A DNA stretch of 64,000 nucleotides from contig CBDDPH010000002.1 in NCBI GenBank assembly GCA_965232265.1, positions 3,286,001 through 3,350,000 of the forward strand. The letters run 5' to 3'. The notes beneath the pieces were generated by a model. That model did no database searches. It saw only the letters and a list, made by a program, of their open reading frames with translations, and was not told the origin of the DNA. Shown here piece after piece: positions 18,039-28,182 of the stretch. The number at the start of each line of letters is the position of its first letter. The stretch's first letter is position 1. The stretch is from VXRD01 sp965232265 (GTDB lineage Bacteria > Latescibacterota > UBA2968). The translations under genes and the position numbers were made by a program.

Positions 18039-19046
18039 ATGAGATCCGTAATCTGTGTTCACGAACGCTTTGACGCCAATTGGCCCTTTGTGGCCGACCA
18101 CTGGAACCGCCGCTGGCAGGAATCGGGCGCGTGCGAACTCTATCGCACCGAGGCAAAAGGTGCTCGCGCGCCACAGATGGTGGAAAATCCCTCATCGGTA
18201 CATCGGCTCGTCCTCCTTGGCCTTCCGGCGGACACTGAGGATCTGGAGCCATTTTCTGGTCTTGAGGAACTCTACCACGATTCAGCAGGCCAATCAAACG
18301 CCGGCCTTGATGGCGCACACGCCCGTGGGGTGAACATCATTCGCCCTCGTGGTGCCATTCAATGGGGACAAACAGTTGCCGAGTTTGCGCTCGGGCTCAC
18401 AATAAGTGCATTGCGACGAATACCGCAGACCTACGTGGCGATGATGGAGAGCCACGAGACCTGGCAATACAAACCGGACATTGGCAAACCCGGACAACGG
18501 GGCACCCAATTTGGCGACGACCCGCGCTTTGTGAGCGGTACCATTGCAGGAAAACGAGTACGCGTCGTTGGCATTGGTAATATTGGAGGACGGTACGCTT
18601 CGTGGTGTTCGAACATGGGAGCAGATGTGGCCGTTTGGGATCCTTATGCTCCGGAGGCATCGTTTACGCTCGCCGGCGTCAGGCGATGCTTCGATCTCTC
18701 AGAACTCGTGAAAGACGCCGATATCTTTGCGCCGATGGTCCCCCTGAAGGACGATACGCGTGGGCTGGTTGGCGCAGAGGCCATTCGCACATTGCCCCAT
18801 CAATCGCTCGTCGTCCTGGTGACACGCGCAGCGATCTGCGACACCGAAACATTGTATCAACGGGTCCTCAATGACGAACTCGCCCTGGCCGCAGACGTAT
18901 GGGACATTGAACCGGTGCGTTTGGATTCTCCACTGCTTGGCCGCCACAATGTGGTCCACACGCCGCACAATGCCGGGCGCACGATTGATGCAAATCACGC
19001 ACGGGCAGACGATGCAATAAACCGGTTTCGTCCGCGTAGCTCGTGA
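18039..19046 (+). CDS. D-isomer-specific 2-hydroxyacid dehydrogenase family protein
   Basis: 335 residues. The NAD-binding motif is GIGNIGG (178-184) with an acidic residue at D201 (VWDPY), typical of NAD rather than NADP. The catalytic Arg263 (VTRAAI), Glu291 (WDIEP) and His310 (TPHNAG) are present; the usual TPHIAG reads TPHNAG. The family reduces 2-keto acids to D-2-hydroxy acids, or the reverse, in the cytoplasm. It heads the plus-strand group with GH2, sulfatase and an enolase-superfamily enzyme, consistent with sugar-acid catabolism. AAAGGAG is eight bases before the ATG. Confidence 0.85.
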   Translation: MRSVICVHERFDANWPFVADHWNRRWQESGACELYRTEAKGARAPQMVENPSSVHRLVLLGLPADTEDLEPFSGLEELYHDSAGQSNAGLDGAHARGVNIIRPRGAIQWGQTVAEFALGLTISALRRIPQTYVAMMESHETWQYKPDIGKPGQRGTQFGDDPRFVSGTIAGKRVRVVGIGNIGGRYASWCSNMGADVAVWDPYAPEASFTLAGVRRCFDLSELVKDADIFAPMVPLKDDTRGLVGAEAIRTLPHQSLVVLVTRAAICDTETLYQRVLNDELALAADVWDIEPVRLDSPLLGRHNVVHTPHNAGRTIDANHARADDAINRFRPRSS

Positions 19047-19063
19047 ATTCGGAATTTTGAATA

Positions 19064-19088
19064 TGCGGGTTTAAAACCCGCACCTACA
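19064..19088. repeat. hairpin repeat with CCTACA tail
   Basis: TGCGGGTTT and AAACCCGCA form a 9-bp stem with a one-base loop, then CCTACA. It is related to the outer stem at 17806-17861. It lies in the 95-base gap between the dehydrogenase and the GH2 gene. Confidence 0.7.
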
Positions 19089-19141
19089 GCATCCTTTTGT
19101 ACCTCGCTCGTGGCTATTCATCCAAAGGAACTTTTCAACAC

Positions 19142-21979
19142 ATGAAACAAACCCACTCACTCGACGGAACCTGGCAAGTTATTTACGATCACGACAACAA
19201 GGGCCGCACGCTCAACTTACAGCACCGCGAAAATTTCTACGCCTGCACAGACTTAGAGCAAATATCCGTTCCCGCATGTCTCGAAGAATTCAAACAAGAT
19301 TACGAAGGCGTCGCCTGGTATGGTAAGATATTTACGCTCCCCACAGACTGGCAAAACAAAACCATCCGCCTGCATTTTGAAGCCGTCAACTACCGCGCAG
19401 AAATCTGGGTCAATGGCGAAGCCGCTGGCGCACACGAAGGCGGGTACATCGGCTTTGAACTCTTGATAGACGACCTCTTAACCGAAGGCGAAAACTTCAT
19501 CGCCGTTCGCGTCATTACCCCCCTCATTCTCCGCGACGTAGTCATCGATGGCATAGGCCGCGACGACATGCCGCACTGGCGCGGCGCAATCGCCGGTGGT
19601 ATCTGGCAATCGGTTTCCCTCATCGCTACGGGACCCGTGTACGTTGAGGACACATTCGTTACATCCGACATCCACACGGGCGAAGTCAACATCGCCAACA
19701 CATTTCAAAATCGAGATTTGAGCATACAACCTGCGACCATCACCTGGTCAATCACCGAATACAAAAGCGAGACACAGGTCGCCTCTGGACAAGAAACGAT
19801 CGACCTGAATCCCGGCACAAGTCACCGCAAAGAAATATTCGCCATCGCAAACCACAAACTCTGGCAACTCGACGATCCCAATCTCTACGTCGTCACCACC
19901 ACAGTCGCCCTTGGGCGCGATACCTCAGATATTGAAAAAACGCGCTTTGGCTTCCGGCAATTCACGACCAAAGGCAAAAATTTCTACTTAAACGGCGAAA
20001 AAATCATCCTCAAAACCACCTTCAACGAAGCCTTCTATCCCCATTCCCTCGCGTACCCACGCGACCTCAATCTTCTAAAAAAAGAATTTCAGCTTATCAA
20101 AGACGGCAACATCAACATGATCCGCCCGTGGCGCAAACCCCAACCGCCAATCGTCTATGATCTCGCAGACGAAATGGGCGTCCTATTTGTGGGCGCACTC
20201 CCCGTCGAATGCATGGACAACTGGCCGCAGATCACCCCATACACCCAACAACGCATCGAAAACGAAGCCACGGAAATGGTCAAACGCGACCGCAATCACC
20301 CCTCCATCGTTATCTGGGAAATGTTTAATGAAATCATGCGCGACGGCCTCAAACGCCTCAAACACAGCGTGTCCTTAAAAGCGCGTGAATGCGATCACAC
20401 CCGCATGATCATCGACGAAGCCGGCGGATTTGCCGATGGATGCAGCATTTACCTCCCCGGATCCTACGAACCCATTGTCATCAACGATGTACACAACTAT
20501 CCCGGCACACCCTTTGCCCAAAGCAGTTACGACAATTTGCTCGCACTCGGCAAAACCGAGGCACAACTCAAAGAAATGGGATTGCAAATCGCCCAGTTCA
20601 CCAACAGCAAAATCAAACCCGACCTGCTCACCAATATTTCAGAACTCGGATATGGCAGTATCCCCGACCTCGAAGCAAATTTTGAACAGTACAAAAAAGA
20701 AGGCAATCCCATCACACCGGATTACCGCATGCACGAACGCCTGCTCAATTCGTACCTCTCGGTCTTTCGCGAAACAGGAGCAGACCAGATCTTTCCCAAC
20801 TTCCACGCCTTTGTACAGGCCTGCCAGGAAATCCACGCCACAGGCAACAAACTCATGACCGAAGCCTGCCGCATCAATCCCGACATCGCGGGTATCGGCA
20901 TCCACGCGCTCAATGACGGCGACTGGGTCCTCGGTGCTGGCTTAATCGACAACTTCCGCAATCCCAAAGAACCTTATTACGCCATCAAAGAAGTATTCGC
21001 CGACCGTTATATCGCCATTCGTCCTGACAAACAAAATGTCTATGCAGGCGAAACCGTTCACATCCTGCTCACCACAGTCAATGACAAAGACGATCTATCG
21101 GGCACACTCTCCCTTCGCGTCACCACAAACGACGGACAAAACCTTCTCGACACAAACGAACACATAACAATACCCCATGGCATCACAGACCTGGCGACCT
21201 GCGAAGTCAACACCCGTGGCGTCGAAGGTCTATGCCAGATCGAATTGACATTCACATCTGGCGACACAGAACCTCTCAAAAACCAGTCCAGCATCTACGT
21301 CCTCGACAAAAACAAATCCGCCATTCCAGATGTGCCCCTTGCGACAATCGACCTCAACGGCGCACTCGGCAGATACCTTTCCAACACCACCGACTTCTCC
21401 ACCCAAACATCCAAAGACCAACTCGCACTCGCCAACCTCCAGGGCTGGAACGGCAAACCCGATCCCCGCTTTGCCGCTCTCGCCACATGGGTTGAAAACG
21501 GCGGCACAGCGCTCTTTCTCAACCTGCCAGCCATGCACCTTCTCAAAATGGATCCAGGAAAAAGTCGCATGCATCGCCACATCGACAAAGACACCTTTTT
21601 CCCATTCTCACTATCACTCTACTCCGGCAAAGGGTTATGGACGCCGTGCAGTCATGTCGTCAAAGACCACCCCTTCTACGATGGCTTACCCTCAAATTGC
21701 CTGATGGGACAGGAATATCAAAACATCTCCTCCCAGTGGTCCATTGTAGAACCAAAAACAGACTGGATCGGCGGCAACATCACCTACGACTGGTATGCGG
21801 GCCTCAAACACAAACAAAACTACATCGGCGTCACCGAAGCCTTTCACGGCGCAGATCTGACACAAATCGCTCACGGCAATGGCAAATACATTCTTTGCAC
21901 CCATCGCATTGTCGAAAACCTGGGCACAGATCCGGTAGCGGATCGTTTACTGAGTAACATACTCAAAACCCACCTGTAA
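19142..21979 (+). CDS. glycoside hydrolase family 2 protein
   Basis: 945 residues from the ATG at 19142 (MKQTHSLDGTWQVIYDHDN), preceded by AAAGGA; the frame extends to 19097 without a ribosome site. The N-terminal sugar-binding domain is typical (SLDGTW, AEIWVNGEAAGAHEGGY). A jelly roll and immunoglobulin-like domain lead to a TIM barrel with the acid/base NE at about residue 397 (IVIWEMFNEI) and a likely nucleophile at about E501 (ISELGYGS). No signal peptide, so it works on imported oligosaccharides. Candidate activities are beta-galactosidase, beta-glucuronidase or beta-mannosidase. The following sulfatase suggests a sulfated glycan. Confidence 0.88.
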   Translation: MKQTHSLDGTWQVIYDHDNKGRTLNLQHRENFYACTDLEQISVPACLEEFKQDYEGVAWYGKIFTLPTDWQNKTIRLHFEAVNYRAEIWVNGEAAGAHEGGYIGFELLIDDLLTEGENFIAVRVITPLILRDVVIDGIGRDDMPHWRGAIAGGIWQSVSLIATGPVYVEDTFVTSDIHTGEVNIANTFQNRDLSIQPATITWSITEYKSETQVASGQETIDLNPGTSHRKEIFAIANHKLWQLDDPNLYVVTTTVALGRDTSDIEKTRFGFRQFTTKGKNFYLNGEKIILKTTFNEAFYPHSLAYPRDLNLLKKEFQLIKDGNINMIRPWRKPQPPIVYDLADEMGVLFVGALPVECMDNWPQITPYTQQRIENEATEMVKRDRNHPSIVIWEMFNEIMRDGLKRLKHSVSLKARECDHTRMIIDEAGGFADGCSIYLPGSYEPIVINDVHNYPGTPFAQSSYDNLLALGKTEAQLKEMGLQIAQFTNSKIKPDLLTNISELGYGSIPDLEANFEQYKKEGNPITPDYRMHERLLNSYLSVFRETGADQIFPNFHAFVQACQEIHATGNKLMTEACRINPDIAGIGIHALNDGDWVLGAGLIDNFRNPKEPYYAIKEVFADRYIAIRPDKQNVYAGETVHILLTTVNDKDDLSGTLSLRVTTNDGQNLLDTNEHITIPHGITDLATCEVNTRGVEGLCQIELTFTSGDTEPLKNQSSIYVLDKNKSAIPDVPLATIDLNGALGRYLSNTTDFSTQTSKDQLALANLQGWNGKPDPRFAALATWVENGGTALFLNLPAMHLLKMDPGKSRMHRHIDKDTFFPFSLSLYSGKGLWTPCSHVVKDHPFYDGLPSNCLMGQEYQNISSQWSIVEPKTDWIGGNITYDWYAGLKHKQNYIGVTEAFHGADLTQIAHGNGKYILCTHRIVENLGTDPVADRLLSNILKTHL

Positions 21980-21998
21980 CCACATGAAAGGAATTCCC

Positions 21999-23429
21999 AT
22001 GAGTAATGAAAAACGCCCCAATATTCTGTTCGTATTTTCTGATCAGCAGCGTTATAGCGCGCTGGGTGCGAATGGCAATGACATCATCCAAACGCCTGTT
22101 TTGGATGCGATGGCAGCCGAAGGAATGGTGTGCGACAATATGTTTTCCAACCACCCGCTGTGTTCGCCTTACCGGGCGATTTTGTTAACTGGTCGGTATG
22201 GTTGGCAAAATTTAGTCATTGATAATGAGTACAGTCCGCGACGAGATATCCCCACCTTGCCAGGCACTTTGCGCGAGCATGGGTATGGCACGGCGCACGT
22301 AGGGACATGGCATCTGGGTAAAGGGCCGTATGGCGACGACAATCGGTACGGGCTGGATTATCTTGCGGCGCTGGCAGGCGGGAGAGGACGGGGAGCCTAC
22401 TTCGACAGAACCTATTACGAAAACGATGAGGGTCCGAACTTTTACGGAGGCTGGGCACCAACGAACGAAACGGATTTGGCGATTCAATTTATAGAAAAAC
22501 ACCTGAATGCTCGAACAGACGATCCATTTGCCGTCTTTGTATCCTGGCGACCTCCTCACTGGCCATATAAGCAGTATCCCGACGAATATAATATTTATAA
22601 TCCCGCGGACATGGATGTGCCGGGCAATGTACCAGACGAGATGAAAGCATGGGCACATGAGGAACTCGCAGACTATTACGGGTGTTGTACAGGCCTCGAT
22701 GCAGAGATGGGGCGATTGTTGGACGCGCTGGATCGCTTAGGGGTCAAAGACAATACCATTGTCTGTTATACATCAGATCATGGCGATCACCTTTCAAGCC
22801 ATGGGTATGGCAAACCCAGTAGCAGATGGTTGGACGAGTCGATGCGGGCTTCAAAAGCAACACCTTATGAAGAATCTTGCCATGTGCCATTTGTCGTGCG
22901 TTGGCCCGATGCTATTGAAGCTGGTACGCGAACAGATGCTTTCTTTGGTGCAATTGATATTGTACCCACATTGCTCGGTGCTTGTGGCGTGCCGTTGCCA
23001 GAAGGTCTGCAAGGGCGAGATATTTCGAGCGTGTGGCAGGGTGGTGAAGCACCTGCAGATACGGAGTTAACGCCTGGCGGATCGGAGTCCGTCTATTTGC
23101 AGAATATGGCACATGGGTGGCCCAATCGCGACGGTTGGGTTGGGCGCTGGCGCGGTGTGCGTACCGAACGCTATACGTATGCGCGTTGGTTTGCCAATGA
23201 GCGAGGTCCCTGGCTGTTTGACCGGCAGGAAGACCCGCTCGAAATGGTTAACCTGGCGAATGCTGCCGAAGCGCGGCCAGCACTTCGTGAAATGGAAGAA
23301 AGATTGCATCGCTGGATGGAAGGTACAAAAGATCCATTTGAATACGGCAGACGTGGCCCCCGTGGCTTTTTGGAATTGGGACAGGAGTTTGCTGATCCGG
23401 ATAAGTATCCTGGCTGGGGTGTTGCATAA
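21999..23429 (+). CDS. family S1 sulfatase with altered GKWH motif
   Basis: 476 residues from the ATG at 21999, six bases after AAAGGA; an ATG at 21984 precedes that box. Motifs: FVFSDQQRYSALG, C55-S-P-Y-R and CYTSDHGDHLSSHG. In place of the usual GKWH it reads VGTWHLGKG, so the lysine that contacts sulfate is threonine at that position. It resembles the choline-sulfatase/phosphonate-hydrolase-like branch. No signal peptide. It follows the GH2 gene by 19 bases and precedes an enolase-superfamily gene by 27. Confidence 0.9.
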   Translation: MSNEKRPNILFVFSDQQRYSALGANGNDIIQTPVLDAMAAEGMVCDNMFSNHPLCSPYRAILLTGRYGWQNLVIDNEYSPRRDIPTLPGTLREHGYGTAHVGTWHLGKGPYGDDNRYGLDYLAALAGGRGRGAYFDRTYYENDEGPNFYGGWAPTNETDLAIQFIEKHLNARTDDPFAVFVSWRPPHWPYKQYPDEYNIYNPADMDVPGNVPDEMKAWAHEELADYYGCCTGLDAEMGRLLDALDRLGVKDNTIVCYTSDHGDHLSSHGYGKPSSRWLDESMRASKATPYEESCHVPFVVRWPDAIEAGTRTDAFFGAIDIVPTLLGACGVPLPEGLQGRDISSVWQGGEAPADTELTPGGSESVYLQNMAHGWPNRDGWVGRWRGVRTERYTYARWFANERGPWLFDRQEDPLEMVNLANAAEARPALREMEERLHRWMEGTKDPFEYGRRGPRGFLELGQEFADPDKYPGWGVA

Positions 23430-23456
23430 TTGAAAAATGGAAGAAAGGAATCACAA

Positions 23457-24623
23457 ATGCGAATAGAACAAATCGACGCATACGTCGTCAAATTACCCCG
23501 TCCCAATGTCTTAGAAAATGTGCCCGACTATGCGCGCCCTCGCAAAGCGCTCTCCTACGACACAACGCCTCCCATCGACGACATGGCCGCTGCGCGCTAT
23601 GCCGAAGCGCTCTTTGTCAAAATCACCGCCGACAATGGCCTTGTCGGATGGGGCGAAGGCCAATCCCTGCTCGTTCCCGAAGCCACCAAAGCAGTCGTAG
23701 ATCGCCTGTTTGCCCCCATTCTCATCGGCGAAAATCCGCTCGCCCGCGAAAAGCTCTACGACCTGACCTACGGCACCATGCGCGGTCGCGGTTATCGCTC
23801 GGGTTATCTCGCCGCCGCCCTTGCGGGCATCAACAATGCCCTCTGGGATCTATCGGGCAAAGCCCTCGACGTACCCTGCTATGTTCTCCTCGGTGGCCCC
23901 TACCGCGACAAAGTGCGTATCTACAACAATATACATGGTCCCACACCCGAAATCGGTGTTGAGCAAGCCCTCAAAGCCGTTGAAATGGGTTACGACGCGG
24001 TCAAATATCACCTCAATCGGCCCTTAAAAAATGCCGTTGCCGTCGTAGAAGCCACACGCGAAGCCGTTGGGCCCGACGTGGATATTCTCGTCGATCTCAC
24101 CTGGCACTACGACGTACCCGGTGCAATTGCCCTGGGCAAAGAACTCGAAAAATTCGACGTCTTCTGGCTCGAATCGCCCGTGCCCAGCGAAGACCTCCGC
24201 CGCCATGCCGAAGTGCCGCGCGACCTCACCCTGCCCATCTGCATCGGCCAGGAATATTACAACGCCTATCAATTCCGCGCTGTTCTGGAAGCCCATGCCG
24301 CCGACATTCTCCTGCCCGACCTCGCGCGAACAGGCATCACGGGCAGCCAGCGCATCGCCCACCTCGCCGAAACCTTCGACATCCCACTCGCTCCAGCCGT
24401 CGGCGCGGGCAACGTCCTCTCCACCGCTGCGCAACTCCAACTCTCGGCAGGCATTCTCAACTTCGTCATCATGGAACACTTCGACCAGAGCTTCCAGCTA
24501 AAAAGCGATCAGATTCTCAAGCACGCCCTCACCCGGAATGGCAGCCATCTCGAACTGCCCGACCGCCCGGGACTGGGCATTGAAATCGACGAGGAAAAAC
24601 TGATGCAATACGCAGTGAAATAA
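23457..24623 (+). CDS. mandelate racemase/muconate lactonizing enzyme family protein
   Basis: 388 residues from the ATG at 23457, after AGAAAGGA; the frame extends to 23430 without a better site. The enolase-superfamily barrel shows K183 (AVKYHL), metal ligands D213 (VDLTW), E239 (WLESP) and E266 (GQEYY), and D288. These enzymes abstract a proton next to a carboxylate, usually as sugar-acid dehydratases or racemases. With the 2-hydroxyacid dehydrogenase and GH2 upstream, an acid-sugar dehydratase is the best guess; substrate unproven. Confidence 0.87.
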   Translation: MRIEQIDAYVVKLPRPNVLENVPDYARPRKALSYDTTPPIDDMAAARYAEALFVKITADNGLVGWGEGQSLLVPEATKAVVDRLFAPILIGENPLAREKLYDLTYGTMRGRGYRSGYLAAALAGINNALWDLSGKALDVPCYVLLGGPYRDKVRIYNNIHGPTPEIGVEQALKAVEMGYDAVKYHLNRPLKNAVAVVEATREAVGPDVDILVDLTWHYDVPGAIALGKELEKFDVFWLESPVPSEDLRRHAEVPRDLTLPICIGQEYYNAYQFRAVLEAHAADILLPDLARTGITGSQRIAHLAETFDIPLAPAVGAGNVLSTAAQLQLSAGILNFVIMEHFDQSFQLKSDQILKHALTRNGSHLELPDRPGLGIEIDEEKLMQYAVK

Positions 24624-24636
24624 AACAGGAGCGAAG

Positions 24637-25389
24637 ATGCCGACAAATCTCGACCATAAAAAAATTATGACCGATCTCGATGAAGTGGGTTTCCACATCA
24701 TTCCTTCGGTCATCCCAGAAAAAAAAGCCGATGAAGCACGCGGTATTCTCGAGCAAATCCTCAAAGAAGAAGCCACCGAGCAATCGCTTGCAGCCAAAAC
24801 GCAGCGCGTAGGGCGCATCGCCGTCAAGCACCCCATCTTCCTCGAACTCATGTCCCACCCGACCATCGTAGCCCTGTGGCGCAAATACCTCGGTGACGAC
24901 ATGGTCTGCTCCACCTGGTCTGGCAATACAGTCTATCCGGGCGCAGACCGGTTTGGTTGGCATTCAGACTATCCTTATTGGTCTGTGCAACCGCCCTGGC
25001 CACCCGGCCGGCTCGCGGGGCAAACCATCTGGCTTCTGAACGATCTCACCGAAGAAAACGGCGCAACCGCCATGCTGCCCCAAAGCCACCTCAAAGGCGA
25101 ACCGCCACCGCCCGAACTCAAAAGCCAATGGATCGACGGCGGCAAAATCCTCACCGGCAAACGCGGAAGCGTCATTGTCATGCACGGTGCCTGCTGGCAT
25201 ACAGCTCGCCCAAACCAAACCGATGAAATTCGATCTGTTCTCCTCGGCATGTATATGCGTCCCTGGTTCATTCCACAAGAAGACATGCGCGGCCAACTGG
25301 CAGAGTTAGAAAACCCTTCTGACTTAATACGCCACCTCATGTGCGCCAATCAACGAACGCCGAGCAATGTTGGCGCAAACCAATACTAA
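24637..25389 (+). CDS. PhyH-family Fe(II)/2-oxoglutarate oxygenase
   Basis: 250 residues. The triad is H109-S-D111 (GWHSDYPYW) and H188 (ACWHTARPNQ), with R199 as the likely 2-oxoglutarate contact. The middle strand reads GATAMLPQSH. AACAGGAG sits six bases before the ATG, 13 bases after the enolase-superfamily gene, so it is the last gene of this plus-strand unit. The substrate is unknown. Confidence 0.88.
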   Translation: MPTNLDHKKIMTDLDEVGFHIIPSVIPEKKADEARGILEQILKEEATEQSLAAKTQRVGRIAVKHPIFLELMSHPTIVALWRKYLGDDMVCSTWSGNTVYPGADRFGWHSDYPYWSVQPPWPPGRLAGQTIWLLNDLTEENGATAMLPQSHLKGEPPPPELKSQWIDGGKILTGKRGSVIVMHGACWHTARPNQTDEIRSVLLGMYMRPWFIPQEDMRGQLAELENPSDLIRHLMCANQRTPSNVGANQY

Positions 25390-25420
25390 TTGCTCTTTCA
25401 AATAAGTTTCTTACCTGAAT

Positions 25421-25494
25421 CCACTGGACTCCTGCTTTCGCAGGAGTGACGAACGAGGGTTGTCATTGCGGCATGCTTAAAGCCGCAATCCAGT
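25421..25494. repeat. two-hairpin intergenic element, copy 1
   Basis: Hairpin A is ACTCCTGC/GCAGGAGT (25428-25447) and hairpin B is ATTGCGGC/GCCGCAAT (25465-25489). The flanks are CTGG and CCAGT, with GACGA...GTC between the hairpins. The same architecture occurs in reverse orientation at 37473-37551. It lies between convergent genes, so it could also help end transcripts. Confidence 0.8.
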
Positions 25495-25587
25495 CAATAA
25501 GAAAAACATATCAGCAAATTTTTTTGAAATACCACTAATTCCGCCGTTCGCCGAGTATTTCTCCCCACGTATATTGTGTATATCTGG

Positions 25588-28182
25588 TCATTTTTTTTCT
25601 ATCCGATAAGAATAGCTCACCTCGCCATTTGTCCGTCCAGCAGCTTCATCTCTTGGCAGATAAGCTCTAATGTATTCCACCACAACATCATCTGGAGAAA
25701 CAGTCACACGCAGATGCCCAGAATTTCCCAGGACAGTACCACTAAAATATCCCCCTTCAGCAGCTATTTTGTCACCATTGCGATAATTGGTGTTACTGGG
25801 TTGTGGCAACACCTGATACACCACCCCATCTAATTCCTGCTTCACAAACACATGGTCATGACCGTGAAAAAAAGCCGACACATTATTCTCTACCATCAAT
25901 TGATGAATCGGCTTGTACCATCCCGCGCGTTTTGTGTCAAATCCCCAACTGTCGTCTCTATTCTTTCCGCCCCATTCGTAATACGGAGCCATCTCAATGC
26001 CGCCACGTCCTTCTCCTGTATGAATACCCCCCACCAGGTGATGTGAAAATACAAACTTAAAGGTCGCATCACTCGCCTCCAGCACCTGTCGCAGCCACTG
26101 ATATTGCTTTGCGCCAAGGGTCCAGCGCCAGTTATCCGATACGCCGCCGCGTTTGGGCTTTGTCGCCGTGTACCAATAAGGGTCAAGCACAACAAATAGC
26201 GCGTCTCCCCACGACCACGAATAATAACTCTCTCTCACACCGACAAACGGCTCTTCATCGGAATCGCCAGAATAGAACACATCTGGCACGGGATTCGTAT
26301 AATATTTTTTACGCGCCAATGTAGCCCAAACAGCCACATTGTTCGGAGTCCCATTCAAGGACCACCCCTCTTCCCCATCGTGGTTACCATTGACGAGAAA
26401 CAGCGGAATAGAATGTGTAATCTTTCCAAAATTTCCGCGTTCATACAAATACCGACGCGCAACAGTTGCGTAATCGGGGGCAGGTCTTACAGTCGCCGTA
26501 AGTGGTTCTGAGTGTTTGTTGCACATAAATGTATCACCGAGGTCGATGAGAAAATCGGACTGATATGCTGCGACATTTTCCAGCGAGCGATGGTAGAGTT
26601 CCAGGCTGGATCGACCATCTAAATGTGCGCAGGCCTGAATTGAAAAGGTGAATTTTGTACCCGGTGAACGATAGGTGTGAAACGTATATTCGCCCCGCCT
26701 TTTGAACGCTGTTTCTCCTGCGCGCCGGTAGCGCGTTCGATAATAATATCGCGTGTTGGAAAGCAACCCCTCCATCGCAATTTCAATCGGTGTATCTCGT
26801 GACCCCATCACCACGGATGTCTGATTTGTGTAAACACCGGATTCTGTTCCGTATTCCAGATAAATTTCCAGATCTGCTAATGGAACCACATTGACAGTTA
26901 TGGATCGGTCAGTTGGTCGTCCCAACAACTCGGATGCAACAAACAAAGAATCAGAATCTGTATCGGGTGGATCGGTTGCGATCTGAGGTCCTGAATCCTG
27001 AGACACACCACCTTGACCGGACGTTGCCCCACTCCCTTCTACCGCAACGCTCCCATTCGAGCCGTAAGTCTGTCGCGTAATATTGCCACTGGCATCTACA
27101 AATTGAAAATCGTAATCCCCATCTGGCCTGAGAAAATAGGCAATCGCCTGTGTTCCGCCATTTGCCTCATACGTAAGCCGATACCAATCATCTGCTCCCT
27201 TCACAAAATCTGTGATATTTGCCCGCATCCCCGTCCCGGAGGGCCGAACGGGCCTTGTGCGGGGTTGATTTGCGACTTCCTCTCCCCTGGCCAGTTCAAT
27301 AACACCCTTAAATCCGCCATTGACATAGGGATAATCCCGCGTGCTGTGATAGTGATAATTGCCATTTGCATCGAAATGGCCGTTCAAATCGTCCAAGTTC
27401 GTCGCCGGGGTGCCATCGGGTTCATTGAGACCATACATCGGATAGCCATCCAGGGCATACGCAATAGGTACGGCATCGCCCACTTTCTCTACAAGAAACA
27501 ACGGCGCAACATGGTAGTGATAGTCGTCCGCACGACCGGCATGCCCCCCAAATTCATCCAACTCCCCAGCCAAATACGTGTCGGTGCGGCCATTCTGTTT
27601 GATGGGATTAAAAATGGGCACGCCGTTAATCGCCAGCCCAATAGCTCCTCGAAACAGCGTCTGGCTTGCATAAACTGGCACATCTGCAACCGCGGGTTTC
27701 AATGGAATCTGCCATGCATTATCGCCCTGATAGGGCTGGGGCAAAGGCACCTGCTGATTCCAGGCTGTAATCCCCACCATCATGCGGTGATCGGGAAAAG
27801 CGTCGGACTCGATATACAAAAAATCATCATCCCACCGGATATTCAGCCGGTCGGCAAAATGCTGGAATGCTTGTGCGCTCACAGGCGCATCGCTATCCGT
27901 ATTACCAGAGGATCCAGCCCCAGGCTGCCCAAATGCAGAGACAAACACCAGAAAGTCGGGCAAATCCACCAGACCATTCTGATTTAAATCGAACGGCCCC
28001 TGTTGTGAACCAAATGCGGCCACGAACAAGATAAAATCATCGAAGTCCGTTTTTCCGTCGCCATTGAAATCCGTCACATCACTTTCATCATTGTAGAGCA
28101 TGTGCCCTTCCGCATAACTGGCACATAACATACTCATCACGCAAAAAACCAATCCGAGCATCCTCAATTGTCGCCTCATCAT
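25588..28182 (-). CDS. secreted dockerin-like, YHYH and metallophosphatase multidomain protein
   Basis: 864 residues from the ATG at 28182, which has AGGAGG six bases upstream, then a Sec signal ending CASYAEG. Domains in order: a doublet of EF-hand/dockerin-like motifs (DFNGDGKTDFDDF, DLNQNGLVDLPDF) at about 30-85; a YHYH domain with DDYHYHVAP and GNYHYHSTRD; a purple-acid-phosphatase-like N-terminal domain; and a metallophosphatase with DLGDTF (about 546), GNHD (about 601), SHHLVGG and GHDH (about 777). It is probably a cell-surface or secreted phosphoesterase. The frame continues upstream to 28305 and includes a Tat-like MKRRAFLGVVGAG at about 28284 with its own AGAGGA box, so a longer form with two signals is possible. 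Confidence 0.85.
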   Translation of the reverse strand: MMRRQLRMLGLVFCVMSMLCASYAEGHMLYNDESDVTDFNGDGKTDFDDFILFVAAFGSQQGPFDLNQNGLVDLPDFLVFVSAFGQPGAGSSGNTDSDAPVSAQAFQHFADRLNIRWDDDFLYIESDAFPDHRMMVGITAWNQQVPLPQPYQGDNAWQIPLKPAVADVPVYASQTLFRGAIGLAINGVPIFNPIKQNGRTDTYLAGELDEFGGHAGRADDYHYHVAPLFLVEKVGDAVPIAYALDGYPMYGLNEPDGTPATNLDDLNGHFDANGNYHYHSTRDYPYVNGGFKGVIELARGEEVANQPRTRPVRPSGTGMRANITDFVKGADDWYRLTYEANGGTQAIAYFLRPDGDYDFQFVDASGNITRQTYGSNGSVAVEGSGATSGQGGVSQDSGPQIATDPPDTDSDSLFVASELLGRPTDRSITVNVVPLADLEIYLEYGTESGVYTNQTSVVMGSRDTPIEIAMEGLLSNTRYYYRTRYRRAGETAFKRRGEYTFHTYRSPGTKFTFSIQACAHLDGRSSLELYHRSLENVAAYQSDFLIDLGDTFMCNKHSEPLTATVRPAPDYATVARRYLYERGNFGKITHSIPLFLVNGNHDGEEGWSLNGTPNNVAVWATLARKKYYTNPVPDVFYSGDSDEEPFVGVRESYYSWSWGDALFVVLDPYWYTATKPKRGGVSDNWRWTLGAKQYQWLRQVLEASDATFKFVFSHHLVGGIHTGEGRGGIEMAPYYEWGGKNRDDSWGFDTKRAGWYKPIHQLMVENNVSAFFHGHDHVFVKQELDGVVYQVLPQPSNTNYRNGDKIAAEGGYFSGTVLGNSGHLRVTVSPDDVVVEYIRAYLPRDEAAGRTNGEVSYSYRIEKK
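27949..28130 (-). repeat. 182-bp duplicated dockerin-like/signal module, copy 1
   Basis: The DNA encoding the end of the signal peptide and the first dockerin-like doublet is nearly identical to 30743-30924. The equal length and scattered substitutions, mostly at its edges, indicate recent duplication or gene conversion. Confidence 0.85.

Noticed and set aside
27013..27987. 324-codon plus-strand ORF
   Set aside because: Antisense to the YHYH domain coding region; no domain, no ribosome site.
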